This document shows positions 11,349 to 25,400 of a stretch of 64,000 bases of DNA, one piece after another. The position numbers and the translations under genes are program-made. Below the pieces are notes generated by a model. The model saw only the letters and a list, made by a program, of their open reading frames with translations. It had not been told where the DNA came from and did no database searches. Positions within the stretch are counted from its first letter, which is position 1; the number at the start of each line of letters is the position of its first letter. Location: the NCBI GenBank assembly GCA_947579665.1, contig OX388343.1, positions 100,879,657 through 100,943,656 on the forward strand. Reading direction: 5' to 3'. The DNA comes from Sympetrum striolatum. Taxonomy: Eukaryota > Arthropoda > Insecta > Odonata > Libellulidae.

Positions 11349-12275
11349 CTGGAACCGGATTGACGTAAATATAAGCTAATTTAGTCGTAGTAAATGCTGT
11401 GAATTATTTATTTCGTAATTAATTTTAGTCTTATCGATTTGATGCATTTTGTATATAATTTATAAGTTATTTTTATCATCAATGATTCTCCCCTTTATTA
11501 TTTCAGGCTATGCATTAAGGATATTCGGAGGATGAGTCGGAGAAGATTGTTTCTTGACCAAATGAAGAGCATTGGATTCCTGTAACCGGATTGTCGTAAA
11601 TATAAGCAACTTTAGTCGTAGTAAATGCTGTGAATTCTTTATTTCGTAATTAATTTTAGTCTTATCGATTTGATGCATTTTGTATATAATTTATAAGTTA
11701 TTTTTATCATCAATGATTGCTCTCGTGTATTATTTCAGGCTATGCATTCTGGATATTCGGAGGATGAGTCGGAGAAGATTGTTTCTTGACCAAATGAAGA
11801 GCATTGGATTCCTATAACCGGATTGTCGTAAATATAAGCTAATTTAGTCGTAGTAAATGCTCATAATTCTTTATTTCGTATTTAATTTTAGTCTTATCGA
11901 TTTGATGCATTTTGTATATCATTTATAAGTTATTTTTATCATCAATGATTGCTCTCGTGTATTATTTCAGGCTATGCATTCCAGATATTCGGAGGATGTG
12001 TCGGAGAAGATTGTTTCTTGACCAAATGGAGAGCATTGGATTCCTGGAACCGGATTGTCGTAAATATAAGCTAATTTAGTCGTAGTAAATGCTTTGAATT
12101 CTTTATTTCGTAATTAATTTTAGTCTTATCGATTTGATGCATTTTGTATATCATTTATAAGTTATTTTTAACATCAATGATTGCTCTCGTGTATTATTTC
12201 AGGATATGCATTCCGGATATTCGGAGGATGAGTCGGAGAAGATTGTTTCTTGACCAAATGAAGAGCATTGGATTC

Positions 12276-13661
12276 CTGGAACCGGATTGACGTAAATATA
12301 ACCTAATTTAGTCTTAGTATATGCTGTTAATTCTTTATTTCGTAATTAATTTTAGTCTTATCGATTTGATGCATTTTGTATATAATTTATAAGTTATTTT
12401 TATCATCAATGATTCTACCCTTTATTATTTCAGGCTATGCATTCCGGATATTCGGAGGATGAGTCGGAGAAGATTGTTTCTTGACCAAATGAAGAGCATT
12501 GGATTCCTTGAACCGGATTGACGTAAATATAAGCTAATTTAGTCGTAGTAAATGCTGTGAATTTTTTATTTCGTAATTAATTTTAGTCTTATCGATTTGA
12601 TGCATTTTGTATATAATCTATAAGTTATTTTTATCATCAATGATTCTCCCCTTTATTATTTCAGGCTATGCATTCCGGATATTCGGAGGATGAGTCGGAG
12701 AAGATTGTTTCTTGACCAAATGAAGAGCATTGGATTCCTGTAACCGGATTGTAGTAAATATAAGCTAATTTAGTCGTAGTAAATGCTCTTAATTCTTTAT
12801 TTCGTATTTAATTTAGTCTTATCGATTAGATGCATTTTGTATATCATTTATAAGTTATTTTTAACATCAATGATTGCTCTCGTGTATTATTTCAGGATAT
12901 GCATTCCGGATATTCGTAGGATGAGTCGGAGAAGATTGTTTCTTGACCAAATGAAGAGCATTGGATTCCTGGAACCGGATTGACGTAAATATAACCTAAT
13001 TTAGTCTTAGTATATGCTGTTAATTCTTTATTTCGTAATTAATTTTAGTCTTATCGATTTGATGCATTTTGTATATAATTTATAAGTTATTTTTATCATC
13101 AATGATTCTCCCCTTTATTATTTCAGGCTATGCATTCCGGATATTCGGAGGATGAGTCGGAGAAGATTGTTTCTTGACCAAATGAAGAGAATTGGATTCC
13201 TTGAACCGGATTGACGTAAATATAAGCTAACTTAGTCGTAATAAATGCTGTGAATTCTTTATTTCGTAATTAATTTTAGTCTTATCGATTTGATGCATTT
13301 TGTATATAATCTATAAGTTATTTTTATCATCAATGATTCTCCCCTTTATTATTTCAGGCTATGCATTCCGGATATTCGGAGGATGAGTCGGAGAAGATTG
13401 TTTCTTGACCAAATGAAGAGCATTGGATTACTGTAACCGGATTGTCGTAAATATAAGCTAATTTAGTCGTAGTAAATGCTGTGAATTCTTTATTTCGTAA
13501 TTAATTTTAGCCTTATCGATTTGATGCATTTTGTATATAATTTATAAGTTATGTTTATCATCAATGAATCTCCCCTTTATTATTTCAGGCCCTGCATTCC
13601 GGATATTCGGAGGATGAGTCGGAGAAGATTGTTTCTTGACCAAATGAAGAGCATTGGATTC
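12276..13661 (+). repeat. Partial 3-monomer tandem repeat (693 bp period)
   Basis: ACCTAATTTAGTCTTAG recurs at 12,301 and 12,994, a spacing of 693 bp (3 x 231). TTCCTTGAACCGGATTGACG with TATATAATCTATAAG follows in each. The first two monomers of each block are closely matched. The third differs: the monomer at 12,738 carries TGTAGTAAAT, ATGCTCTTAATTC and several private changes, while its counterpart at 13,431 has the CTGTGAATTC form. Confidence 0.7.
12783..12983 (+). other. Fortuitous 66-codon ORF in one satellite monomer
   Basis: This is the only open frame of this length I can support in the window. ATG lies directly after in-frame TAG TAA, and the frame ends at TGA inside GGATTGACG of the next monomer. 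It exists because this monomer reads TTTAATTTAGTC where others read TTTAATTTTAGTC. The 1-bp loss bypasses the TAA in CATTTATAAG that closes the frame elsewhere. Residues 1 to ~46 are strongly hydrophobic, as expected from T-rich codons of AT-rich DNA, and the rest is basic (RRMSRRR). No homology, no repetition in other monomers and no gene context support a protein. I regard it as non-coding. Confidence 0.85.
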
Positions 13662-14519
13662 CTGTAACCGGATTGTCGTAAATATAAGCTAATTTAGTCG
13701 TAGTAAATGCTCTTAATTCTTTATTTCGTATTTAATTTTAGTCTTATCGATTTGATGCATTTTGTATATCATTTATAAGTTATTTTTAACATCAATGATG
13801 GCTCTCGTGTATTATTTCAGGCAATGCATTCCGGATATTCGGAGGATGAGTCGGAGAAGAATGTTTCTTGACCAAATGAAGAGCATTGGTTTCATGGAAC
13901 CGGATTGACGTAAATATAAGCTAATTTAGTCGTAGTAAATGCTGTGAATACTTTATTTCGTAATTAATTTTAGTCTTATCGATTTGATATATTTTGTATA
14001 TCATTTATATGTTATTTTTACCATCAATGATTGCTCTCGTGTATTATTTCAGGCAATGCATTCCGGATATTCGGAGGATGAGTCGGAGAAGAATGTTTCT
14101 TGACCACATGAAGAGCATTGGATTCCTGGAACCGGATTGTCATAAATATAAGCTAATTTACTCGTAGTAAATGCTGTGAATACTTTATTTCGTAATTAAT
14201 TTTAGTCTTATCGATTTGATGCATTTTGTATATCATTTATACGTTATTTTTACCATCAATGATTGCTCTCGTGTATTATTTCAGGCTATTGATTCCGGAT
14301 ATTCGGAGGATGAGTCGGAGAAGATTGTTTTTTGACCAAATGAAGAGCATTGGATTCCTGGAACCGGATTGTCGTAAATATAAGCTAATGTAGTCGTAGT
14401 AAGTGCTGTTAATTCTTTATTTCGTAATTAATCTTAGTCTTATCGATTTGATGCATTTTGTATATCATTTATAAGTTATTTTTATCATCAATGATTGCTC
14501 TCTTGTATTATTTCAGGCT

Positions 14520-14609
14520 ATGCATTCCGGATATTCGGAGGATGAGTCGGAGAAGATTGTTTCTTGCCCAAATGAAGAGCATTTGATTCCTGGTCCCGGA
14601 TTGTCGTAA
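14520..14609 (+). other. 29-codon open frame in TTGCCC-type monomer, copy 2
   Basis: Same variant as at 2,017-2,106: TTGACC is changed to TTGCCC (14,564) and TGGATTCCTGGAA to TTGATTCCTGGTCCC, so the ATGCATTCC frame runs through to a TAA. It is found in only five monomers of the window. This copy and its neighbours also mark the start of the phased HOR copies. Confidence 0.4.
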
Positions 14610-16838
14610 ATATAAGCTAATTTAGTCGTAGTAATTGCTGTTAATTCTTTATTTCGTAATTAATTTTAGTCTTATAGATTTGATGCATTTTGTATATCAT
14701 TTATAAGTTATTTTTATCATCAATGATTGCTCTCGTGTATTATTTCAGGTTATGCATTCCGAATATTCGGAGGATGAGTCGGAGAAGATTGTTTCTTGAC
14801 CATATGAAGAGCATTGGATTCCTGGAACCGGATTTACGTAAATATAAGCCAATTTAGTCTTAGTAAATGCTGTTAATTCTTTATTTCGTAATTAATCTTA
14901 GTCTTATGGATTTGATCCATTTTGTATATCATTTATAAGATATTTTTATCATCATTGATTGCTCTCGCGTCTTATTTCAGGCTATGCATTCCGGATATTC
15001 GGAGGATTAGTCGGAGAAGATTGTTTCTTGACCAAATGAAGAGCATTGGATTCCTGGTCCCAGATTGTCGTAAATATAAGCTAATTTAGTCGTAGTAAAT
15101 GTTGTTAATTCTTTATTTCGTAATTAATTATAGTCTTATAGATTTGATGCATTTTGTATATCATTTATAAGTTATTTTTATCATCAATGATTGCTCTCGT
15201 GTATTATTTCAGGCTATGCATTCCGAATATTCGGAGGATGAGTCGGAGAAGATTGTTTCTTGACCAAATGAAGAGCATTGGATTCCTGGAACCGGATTGA
15301 CGTAAATATAAGCTAATTTAGTCGTAGTAAATGCTGTGAATACTTTATTTCGTAATTAATTTTAGTCTTATGGATTTGATGCATTTTGTATATCATTTAT
15401 ATGTTATTTTTACCATCAATGATTGCTCTCGTGTATTATTTCAGGCAATGCATTCCGGATATTCGGAGGATGAGTCGGAGAAGAATGTTTCTTGACCACA
15501 TGAAGAGCATTGGATTCCTGGAACCGGATTGTCGTGAATATAAGCTAATTTAGTAGTAGTAAATGCTGTGAACACTTTATTTCGTAATTAATTTTAGTCT
15601 TATCGATTTGATGCATTTTGTATATCATTTATATGTTATTTTTACCATCAATGATTGCTCTCGTGTATTATTTCAGGCAATGCATTCCGGATATTCGGAG
15701 GATGAGTCGGAGAAGAATGTTTCTTGACCAAATGAAGAGCATTGGATTCCTGCAACCAGATTGTTGTAAATATAATCTAATTAAGTCGTAGTAAATGCTC
15801 TTAATTCTTTATTTCGTATTTAATTTTAGTCTTATCGATTTGATGCATTTTGTATATCATTTATAAGTTATTTTTAACATCAATGATTGCTCTCGTGTAT
15901 TATTTCAGGCTATGCATTCCAGATATTCGGAGGATGAGTCGGAGAAGATTGTTTCTTGACCAAATGGAGAGCATTGGATTCCTGTAACCGGATTGTCGTA
16001 AATATAAGCTAATTTTGTCGTAGTAAATTCTTTGAATTCTTTATTTCGTAATTAATTTTAGTCTTATCGAATTGATGCATTTTGTATATAATTTATAAGT
16101 TATTTTTATCATCAATGATTCTCCCCTTTATTATTTCAGGCTATGCATTCCGGATATTCGGAGGATGAGTCGGAGAAGATTGTTTCTTGACCAAATGAAG
16201 AGCATTGGATTCCTGGAACCGGATTGACGTAAATATAAGCTAATTTAGTCGTAGTAAATGCTCTTAATTCTTTATTTCGTATTTAATTTTAGTCTTATCG
16301 ATTTGATGCATTTTGTATATCATTTATAAGTTATTTTTAACATCAATGATTGCTCTCGTGTATTATTTCAGGCAATGCATTCCGGATATTCGGAGGATGA
16401 GTCGGAGAAGAATGTTTCTTGACCACATGAAGAGCATTGGATTCCTGGAACCGGATTGTCGTAAATATAAGCTAATTTACTCGTAGTAAATGCTGTGAAT
16501 ACTTTATTTCGTAATTAATTTTAGTCTTATCGATTTGATGCATTTTGTATATCATTTATATGTTATTTTTACCATCAATGATTGCTCTCGTGTATTATTT
16601 CAGGCTATTGATTCCGGATATTCGGAGGATGAGTCGGAGAAGATTGTTTTTTGACCAAATGAAGAGCATTGGATTCCTGGAACCGGATTGTCGTAAATAT
16701 AAGCTAATGTAGTCGTAGTAAGTGCTGTTAATTCTTTATTTCGTAATTAATCTTAGTCTTATCGATTTGATGCATTTTGTATATCATTTATAAGTTATTT
16801 TTATCATCAATGATTGCTCTCTTGTATTATTTCAGGCT
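14520..16838 (+). repeat. HOR copy with 10 monomers (2,319 bp)
   Basis: Phased on the TTGCCC monomer. It contains the series TTGCCC, GGTTATGCATTCCGAATATT, GGATTTACG with ATAAGCCAATTTAG, CATTGATTGCTCTCGCGTC, GGATTAGTCGG, GGTCCCAGATTG, and the GTCGTGAATATAAGC / TAGTAGTAG monomer. The same series occurs at 2.06-3.2 kb and starts the following copies. This short copy lacks most monomers found in the second half of the longer copies. Confidence 0.8.
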
Positions 16839-16928
16839 ATGCATTCCGGATATTCGGAGGATGAGTCGGAGAAGATTGTTTCTTGCCCAAATGAAGAGCA
16901 TTTGATTCCTGGTCCCGGATTGTCGTAA
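16839..16928 (+). other. 29-codon open frame in TTGCCC-type monomer, copy 3
   Basis: TTGCCC lies at 16,883, giving the same readthrough frame as at 2,017. It lies 10 monomers (2,319 bp) after the copy at 14,520 and is inherited as part of the HOR rather than arising independently. Confidence 0.4.
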
Positions 16929-19900
16929 ATATAAGCTAATTTAGTCGTAGTAATTGCTGTTAATTCTTTATTTCGTAATTAATTTTAGTCTTATAGATTT
17001 GATGCATTTTGTATATCATTTATAAGTTATTTTTATCATCAATGATTGCTCTCGTGTATTATTTCAGGTTATGCATTCCGAATATTCGGAGGATGAGTCG
17101 GAGAAGATTGTTTCTTGACCATATGAAGAGCATTGGATTCCTGGAACCGGATTTACGTAAATATAAGCCAATTTAGTCTTAGTAAATGCTGTTAATTCTT
17201 TATTTCGTAATTAATCTTAGTCTTATGGATTTGATCCATTTTGTATATCATTTATAAGATATTTTTATCATCACTGATTGCTCTCGCGTCTTATTTCAGG
17301 CTATGCATTCCGGATATTCGGAGGATTAGTCGGAGAAGATTGTTTCTTGACCAAATGAAGAGCATTGGATTCCTGGTCCCAGATTGTCGTAAATTTAAGC
17401 TAATTTAGTCGTAGTAAATGTTGTTAATTCTTTATTTCGTAATTAATTATAGTCTTATAGATTTGATGCATTTTGTATATCATTTATAAGTTATTTTTAT
17501 CATCAATGATTGCTCTCGTGTATTATTTCAGGCTATGCATTCCGAATATTCGGAGGATGAGTCGGAGAAGATTGTTTCTTGACCAAATGAAGAGCATTGG
17601 ATTCCTGGAACCGGATTGACGTAAATATAAGCTAATTTAGTCGTAGTAAATGCTGTGAATACTTTATTTCGTAATTAATTTTAGTCTTATGGATTTGATG
17701 CATTTTGTATATCATTTATATGTTATTTTTACCATCAATGATTGCTCTCGTGTATTATTTCAGGCAATGCATTCCGGATATTCGGAGGATGAGTCGGAGA
17801 AGAATGTTTCTTGACCACATGAAGAGCATTGGATTCCTGGAACCGGATTGTCGTGAATATAAGCTAATTTAGTAGTAGTAAATGCTGTGAACACTTTATT
17901 TCGTAATTAATTTTAGTCTTATCGATTTGATGCATTTTGTATATCATTTATATGTTCTTTTTACCATCAATGATTGCTCTCGTGTATTATTTCAGGCAAT
18001 GCATTCTGGATATTCGGAGGATGAGTCGGAGAAGAATGTTTCTTGACCAAATGAAGAGCATTGGATTCCTGCAACCAGATTGTTGTAAATATAATCTAAT
18101 TAAGTCGTAGTAAATGCTCTTAATTCTTTATTTCGTATTTAATTTTAGTCTTATCGATTTGATGCATTTTGTATATCATTTATAAGTTATTTTTAACATC
18201 AATGATTGCTCTCGTGTATTATTTCAGGCTATGCATTCCAGATATTCGGAGGATGAGTCGGAGAAGATTGTTTCTTGACCAAATGGAGAGCATTGGATTC
18301 CTGTAACCGGATTGTCGTAAATATAAGCTAATTTTGTCGTAGTAAATTCTTTGAATTCTTTATTTCGTAATTAATTTTAGTCTTATCGAATTGATGCATT
18401 TTGTATATAATTTATAAGTTATTTTTATCATCAATGATTCTCCCCTTTATTATTTCAGGCTATGCATTCAGGATATTCGGAGGATGAGTCGGAGAAGATT
18501 GTTTCTTGACCAAATGAAGAGCATTGGATTCCTGGAACCGGATTGACGTAAATATAAGCTAATTTAGTCGTTGTAAATGCTGTGAATTATTTATTTCGTA
18601 ATTAATTTTAGTCTTATCGATTTGATGCATTTTGTATATAATTTAAAAGTTATTTTTATCATCAATGATTCTCCCCTTTATTATTTCAGGCTATGCATTC
18701 CGGATATTCGGAGGATGAGTCGGAGAAGATTGTTTCTTGACCAAATGAAGAGCATTGGATTCCTGTAACCAGATTGTCGTAAATATAAGCAAATTTAGTC
18801 GTAGTAAATGCTGTGAATTCTTTATTTCGTAATTAATTTTAGTCTTATCGATTTGATGCATTTTGTATATAATTTATAAGTTATTTTTATCATCAATGAT
18901 TGCTCTCGTGTATTATTTCAGGCTATGCATTCTGGATATTCGGAGGATGAGTCGGAGAAGATTGTTTCTTGACCAAATGAAGAGCATTGGATTCCTGTAA
19001 CCGAATTGTCGTAAATATAAGCTAATTTAGTCGTAGTAAATGCTCTTAATTCTTTATTTCGTATTTAATTTTAGTCTTATCGATTTGATGCATTTTGTAT
19101 ATCATTTATAAGTTATTTTTAACATCAATGATTGCTCTCGTGTATTATTTCAGGCAATGCATTCCGGATATTCGGAGGATGAGTCGGAGAAGAATGTTTC
19201 TTGACCAAATGAAGAGCATTGGATTCCTGCAACCGGATTGACGTAAATATAAGCTAATTTAGTCGTAGTAAATGCTGTGAATACTTTATTTCGTAATTAA
19301 TTTTAGTCTTATCGATTTGATGCATTTTGTATATCATTTATATGTTATTTTTACCATCAATGATTGCTCTCGTGTATTATTTCAGGCAATGCATTCTGGA
19401 TATTCGGAGGATGAGTCGGAGAAGAATGTTTCTTGACCAAATGAAGAGCATTGGATTCCTGCAACCGGATTGTTGTAAATTTAATCTAATTAAGTCGTAG
19501 TAAATGCTCTTAATTCTTTATTTCGTATTTAATTTTAGTCTTATCGATTTGATGCATTTTGTATATCATATATAAGTTATTTTTAACATCAATGATTGCT
19601 CTCGTGTATTATTTCAGGCTATGCATTCCAGATATTTGGAGGATAAGTCGGAGAAGATTGTTTCTTGACCAAATGGAGAGCATTGGATTCCTGTAACCGG
19701 ATTGTCGTAAATATAAGCTAATTTAGTCGTAGTAAATGCATTGAATTCTTTATTTCGTAATAAATTTTAGTCTTATCGATTTGATGCATTTTGTATATAA
19801 TTTATAAGTTATTTTTATCATCAATGATTCTCCCCTTTATTATTTCAGGCTATGCATTCCGGATATTCGGAGGATGAGTCGGAGAAGATTGTTTCTTGAC

Positions 19901-22401
19901 CAAATGAAGAGCATTGGATTCCTGGAACCGGATTGACGTAAATATAAGCTAATTTAGTCGTAGTAAATGCTGTTAATTCTTTATTTCGTAATTAATTTTA
20001 GTCTTATCGATTTGATGCATTTTGTATATAATTTATAAGTTATTTTTATCATCAATGATTCTCCCCTTTATTATTTCAGGCTAAGCATTCCGGATATTCG
20101 GAGGATGAATCGGAGAAGATTGTTTCTTGACCAAATGAAGAGCATTGGATTCCTGTAACCGGATTGTCGTAAATATAAGCAAATTTAGTCGTAGTAAATG
20201 CTGTGAATTCTTTATTTCGTAATTAATTTTAGTCTTATCGATTTGATGCATTTTGTATATAATTTATAAGTTATTTTTATCATCAATGATTGCTCTCGTG
20301 TATTATTTCAGGCTATGCATTCTGGATATTCGGAGGATGAGTCGGAGAAGATTGTTTCTTGACCAAATGAAGAGCATTGGATTCCTGTAACCGGATTGTC
20401 GTAAATATAAGCTAATTTAGTCGTAGTAAATGCTGTGAATACTTTATTTCGTAATTAATTTTAGTCTTATCGATTTGATGCATTTTGTATATCATTTATA
20501 TGTTATTTTTACCATCAATGATTGCTCTCGTGTATTATTTCAGGCTAGGCATTCCAGATATTCGGAGGATGTGTCGGAGAAGGTTGTTTCTTGACCAAAT
20601 GGAGAGCATTGGATTCCTGGAACCGGATTTATCGTAAATATAAGCTAATTTAGTCGTAGTAAATGCTTTGAATTCTTTATTTCGTAATTAATTTTAGTCT
20701 TATCGATTTGATGCATTTTGTATATAATTTATAAGATATTTTTATCATCAATGATTCTCCCCTTTATTATTTCAGGCTATGCATTCCGGATATTCGGAGG
20801 ATGAGTCGGAGAAGATTGTTTCTTGACCAAATGAAGAGCATTGGATTCCTGCAACCGGATTGACGTAAATATAAGCTAATTTAGTCGTAGTAAATGCTGT
20901 GAATACTTTATTTCGTAATTAATTTTAGTCTTATCGATTTGATGCATTTTGTATATCATTTATATGTTATTTTTACCATCAATGATTGCTCTCGTGTATT
21001 ATTTCAGGCAATGCATTCCGGATATTCGGAGGATGAGTCGGAGAAGAATGTTTCTTGACCAAATGAAGAGCATTGGATTCCTGCAACCGGATTGACGTAA
21101 ATATAAGCTAACTTAGTCGTAGTAAATGCTGTGAATACTTTATTTCGTAATTAATTTTAGTCTTATCGATTTGATGCATTTTGTATATCATTTATATGTT
21201 ATTTTTACCATCAATGATTGCTCTCGTGTATTATTTCAGGCAATGCATTCTGGATATTCGGAGGATGAGTCGGAGAAGAATGTTTCTTGACCAAATGAAG
21301 AGCATTGGATTCCTGCAACCGGATTGTTGTAAATTTAATCTAATTTAGTCGTAGTAAATGCTGTGAATTCTTTATTTCGTAATTAATTTTAGCCTTATCG
21401 ATTTGATGCATTTTGTATATAATTTATAAGTTATGTTTATCATCAATGAATCTCCCCTTTATTATTTCAGGCCCTGCATTCCGGATATTCGGAGGATGAG
21501 TCGGAGAAGATTGTTTCTTGACCAAATGAAGAGCATTGGATTCCTGGAACCGGATTGACGTAAATATAAGCTAATTTAGTCGTAGTAAATGCTCTTAATT
21601 CTTTATTTCGTATTTAATTTTAGTCTTATCGATTTGATGCATTTTGTATATCATTTATAAGTTATTTTTAACATCAATGATTGCTCTCGTGTATTATTTC
21701 AGGCAATGCATTCCGGATATTCGGAGGATGAGTCGGAGAAGAATGTTTCTTGACCAAATGAAGAGCATTGGATTCCTGGAACCGGATTGACGTAAATATA
21801 AGCTAATTTAGTCGTAGTAAATGCTGTGAATACTTTATTTCGTAATTAATTTTAGTCTTATCGATTTGATGCATTTTGTATATCATTTATATGTTATTTT
21901 TACCATCAATGATTGCTCTCGTGTATTATTTCAGGCAATGCATTCCGGATATTCGGAGGATGAGTCGGAGAAGATTGTTTCTTGACCACATGAAGAGCAT
22001 TGGATTCCTGGAACCGGATTGTCGTAAATATAAGCTAATTTACTCGTAGTAAATGCTGTGAATACTTTATTTCGTAATTAATTTTAGTCTTATCGATTTG
22101 ATGCATTTTGTATATCATTTATATGTTATTTTTACCATCAATGATTGCTCTCGTGTATTATTTCAGGCTATTGATTCCGGATATTCGGAGGATGAGTCGG
22201 AGAAGATTGTTTTTTGACCAAATGAAGAGCATTGGATTCCTGGAACCGGATTGTCGTAAATATAAGCTAATGTAGTCGTAGTAAGTGCTGTTAATTCTTT
22301 ATTTCGTAATTAATCTTAGTCTTATCGATTTGATGCATTTTGTATATCATTTATAAGTTATTTTTATCATCAATGATTGCTCTCTTGTATTATTTCAGGC
22401 T
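16839..22401 (+). repeat. HOR copy with 24 monomers (5,563 bp)
   Basis: Bounded by TTGCCC monomers at 16,883 and 22,446. ATCACTGATTGCTCTCGCG at 17,271 has a counterpart at 22,834, the same 5,563-bp offset, while older copies (near 2,450 and 14,955) read ATCATTG. It contains CTAGGCATTCCAG (20,545) and GGCCCTGCATTCC (21,468). Compared with the next copy it has one extra monomer in its first half (17.6-17.85 kb) and lacks about three in its second half. Confidence 0.87.
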
Positions 22402-22491
22402 ATGCATTCCGGATATTCGGAGGATGAGTCGGAGAAGATTGTTTCTTGCCCAAATGAAGAGCATTTGATTCCTGGTCCCGGATTGTCGTAA
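22402..22491 (+). other. 29-codon open frame in TTGCCC-type monomer, copy 4
   Basis: TTGCCC lies at 22,446, 24 monomers (5,563 bp) after copy 3. The frame and surrounding variants (upstream CTATTGATTCC, downstream GGTTATGCATTCCGAA) are conserved as a block. Confidence 0.4.
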
Positions 22492-25400
22492 ATATAAGCT
22501 AATTTAGTCGTAGTAATTGCTGTTAATTCTTTATTTCGTAATTAATTTTAGTCTTATAGATTTGATGCATTTTGTATATCATTTATAAGTTATTTTTATC
22601 ATCAATGATTGCTCTCGTGTATTATTTCAGGTTATGCATTCCGAATATTCGGAGGATGAGTCGGAGAAGATTGTTTCTTGACCATATGAAGAGCATTGGA
22701 TTCCTGGAACCGGATTTACGTAAATATAAGCCAATTTAGTCTTAGTAAATGCTGTTAATTCTTTATTTCGTAATTAATCTTAGTCTTATGGATTTGATCC
22801 ATTTTGTATATCATTTATAAGATATTTTTATCATCACTGATTGCTCTCGCGTCTTATTTCAGGCTATGCATTCCGGATATTCGGAGGATTAGTCGGAGAA
22901 GATTGTTTCTTGACCAAATGAAGAGCATTGGATTCCTGGTCCCAGATTGTCGTAAATATAAGCTAATTTAGTCGTAGTAAATGTTGTTAATTCTTTATTT
23001 CGTAATTAATTATAGTCTTATAGATTTGATGCATTTTGTATATCATTTATAAGTTATTTTTATCATCAATGATTGCTCTCGTGTATTATTTCAGGCTATG
23101 CATTCCGAATATTCGGAGGATGAGTCGGAGAAGATTGTTTCTTGACCAAATGAAGAGCATTGGATTCCTGGAACCGGATTGACGTAAATATAAGCTAATT
23201 TAGTAGTAGTAAATGCTGTGAACACTTTATTTCGTAATTAATTTTAGTCTTATCAATTTGATGCATTTTGTATATCATTTATATGTTCTTTTTACCATCA
23301 ATGATTGCTCTCGTGTATTATTTCAGGCAATGCATTCTGGATATTCGGAGGATGAGTCGGAGAAGAATGTTTCTTGACCAAATGAAGAGCATTGGATTCC
23401 TGCAACCAGATTGTTGTAAATATAATCTAATTAAGTCGTAGTAAATGCTCTTAATTCTTTATTTCGTATTTAATTTTAGTCTTATCGATTTGATGCATTT
23501 TGTATATCATTTATAAGTTATTTTTAACATCAATGATTGCTCTCGTGTATTATTTCAGGCTATGCATTCCAGATATTCGGAGGATGAGTCGGAGAAGATT
23601 GTTTCTTGACCAAATGGAGAGCATTGGATTCCTGTAACCGGATTGTCGTAAATATAAGCTAATTTTGTCGTAGTAAATTCTTTGAATTCTTTATTTCGTA
23701 ATTAATTTTAGTCTTATCGAATTGATGCATTTTGTATATAATTTATAAGTTATTTTTATCATCAATGATTCTCCCCTTTATTATTTCAGGCTATGCATTC
23801 AGGATATTCGGAGGATGAGTCGGAGAAGATTGTTTCTTGACCAAATGAAGAGCATTGGATTCCTGGAACCGGATTGACGTAAATATAAGCTAATTTAGTC
23901 GTAGTAAATGCTGTGAATTATTTATTTCGTAATTAATTTTAGTCTTATCGATTTGATGCATTTTGTATATAATTTAAAAGTTATTTTTATCATCAATGAT
24001 TCTCCCCTTTATTATTTCAGGCTATGCATTCCGGATATTCGGAGGATGAGTCGGAGAAGATTGTTTCTTGACCAAATGAAGAGCATTGGATTCCTGTAAC
24101 CAGATTGTCGTAAATATAAGCAAATTTAGTCGTAGTAAATGCTGTGAATTCTTTATTTCGTAATTAATTTTAGTCTTATCGATTTGATGCATTTTGTATA
24201 TAATTTATAAGTTATTTTTATCATCAATGATTGCTCTCGTGTATTATTTCAGGCTATGCATTCTGGATATTCGGAGGATGAGTCGGAGAAGATTGTTTCT
24301 TGACCAAATGAAGAGCATTGGATTCCTGTAACCGAATTGTCGTAAATATAAGCTAATTTAGTCGTAGTAAATGCTCTTAATTCTTTATTTCGTATTTAAT
24401 TTTAGTCTTATCGATTTGATGCATTTTGTATATCATTTATAAGTTATTTTTAACATCAATGATTGCTCTCGTGTATTATTTCAGGCAATGCATTCCGGAT
24501 ATTCGGAGGATGAGTCGGAGAAGAATGTTTCTTGACCAAATGAAGAGCATTGGATTCCTTCAACCGGATTGACGTAAATATAAGCTAATTTAGTCGTAGT
24601 AAATGCTGTGAATACTTTATTTCGTAATTAATTTTAGTCTTATCGATTTCATGCATTTTGTATATCATTTATATGTTATTTTTACCATCAATGATTGCTC
24701 TCGTGTATTATTTCAGGCAATGCATTCTGGATATTCGGAGGATGAGTCGGAGAAGAATGTTTCTTGACCAAATGAAGAGCATTGGATTCCTGCAACCGGA
24801 TTGTTGTAAATTTAATCTAATTAAGTCGTAGTAAATGCTCTTAATTCTTTATTTCGTATTTAATTTTAGTCTTATCGATTTGATGCATTTTGTATATCAT
24901 ATATAAGTTATTTTTAACATCAATGATTGCTCTCGTGTATTATTTCAGGCTATGCATTCCAGATATTTGGAGGATAAGTCGGAGAAGATTGTTTCTTGAC
25001 CAAATGGAGAGCATTGGATTCCTGTAACCGGATTGTCGTAAATATAAGCTAATTTAGTCGTAGTAAATGCATTGAATTCTTTATTTCGTAATAAATTTTA
25101 GTCTTATCGATTTGATGCATTTTGTATATAATTTATAAGTTATTTTTATCATCAATGATTCTCCCCTTTATTATTTCAGGCTATGCATTCCGGATATTCG
25201 GAGGATGAGTCGGAGAAGATTGTTTCTTGACCAAATGAAGAGCATTGGATTCCTGGAACCGGATTGACGTAAATATAAGCTAATTTAGTCGTAGTAAATG
25301 CTGTGAATTATTTATTTCGTAATTAATTTTAGTCTTATCGATTTGATGCATTTTGTATATAATTTATAAGTTATTTTTATCATCAATGATTCTCCCCTTT

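Noticed and set aside
12783..12983. 66-codon ORF as a protein-coding gene
   Set aside because: It lies entirely in satellite sequence, depends on a single-base deletion unique to one monomer, has T-rich codon-driven hydrophobicity and shows no family resemblance.
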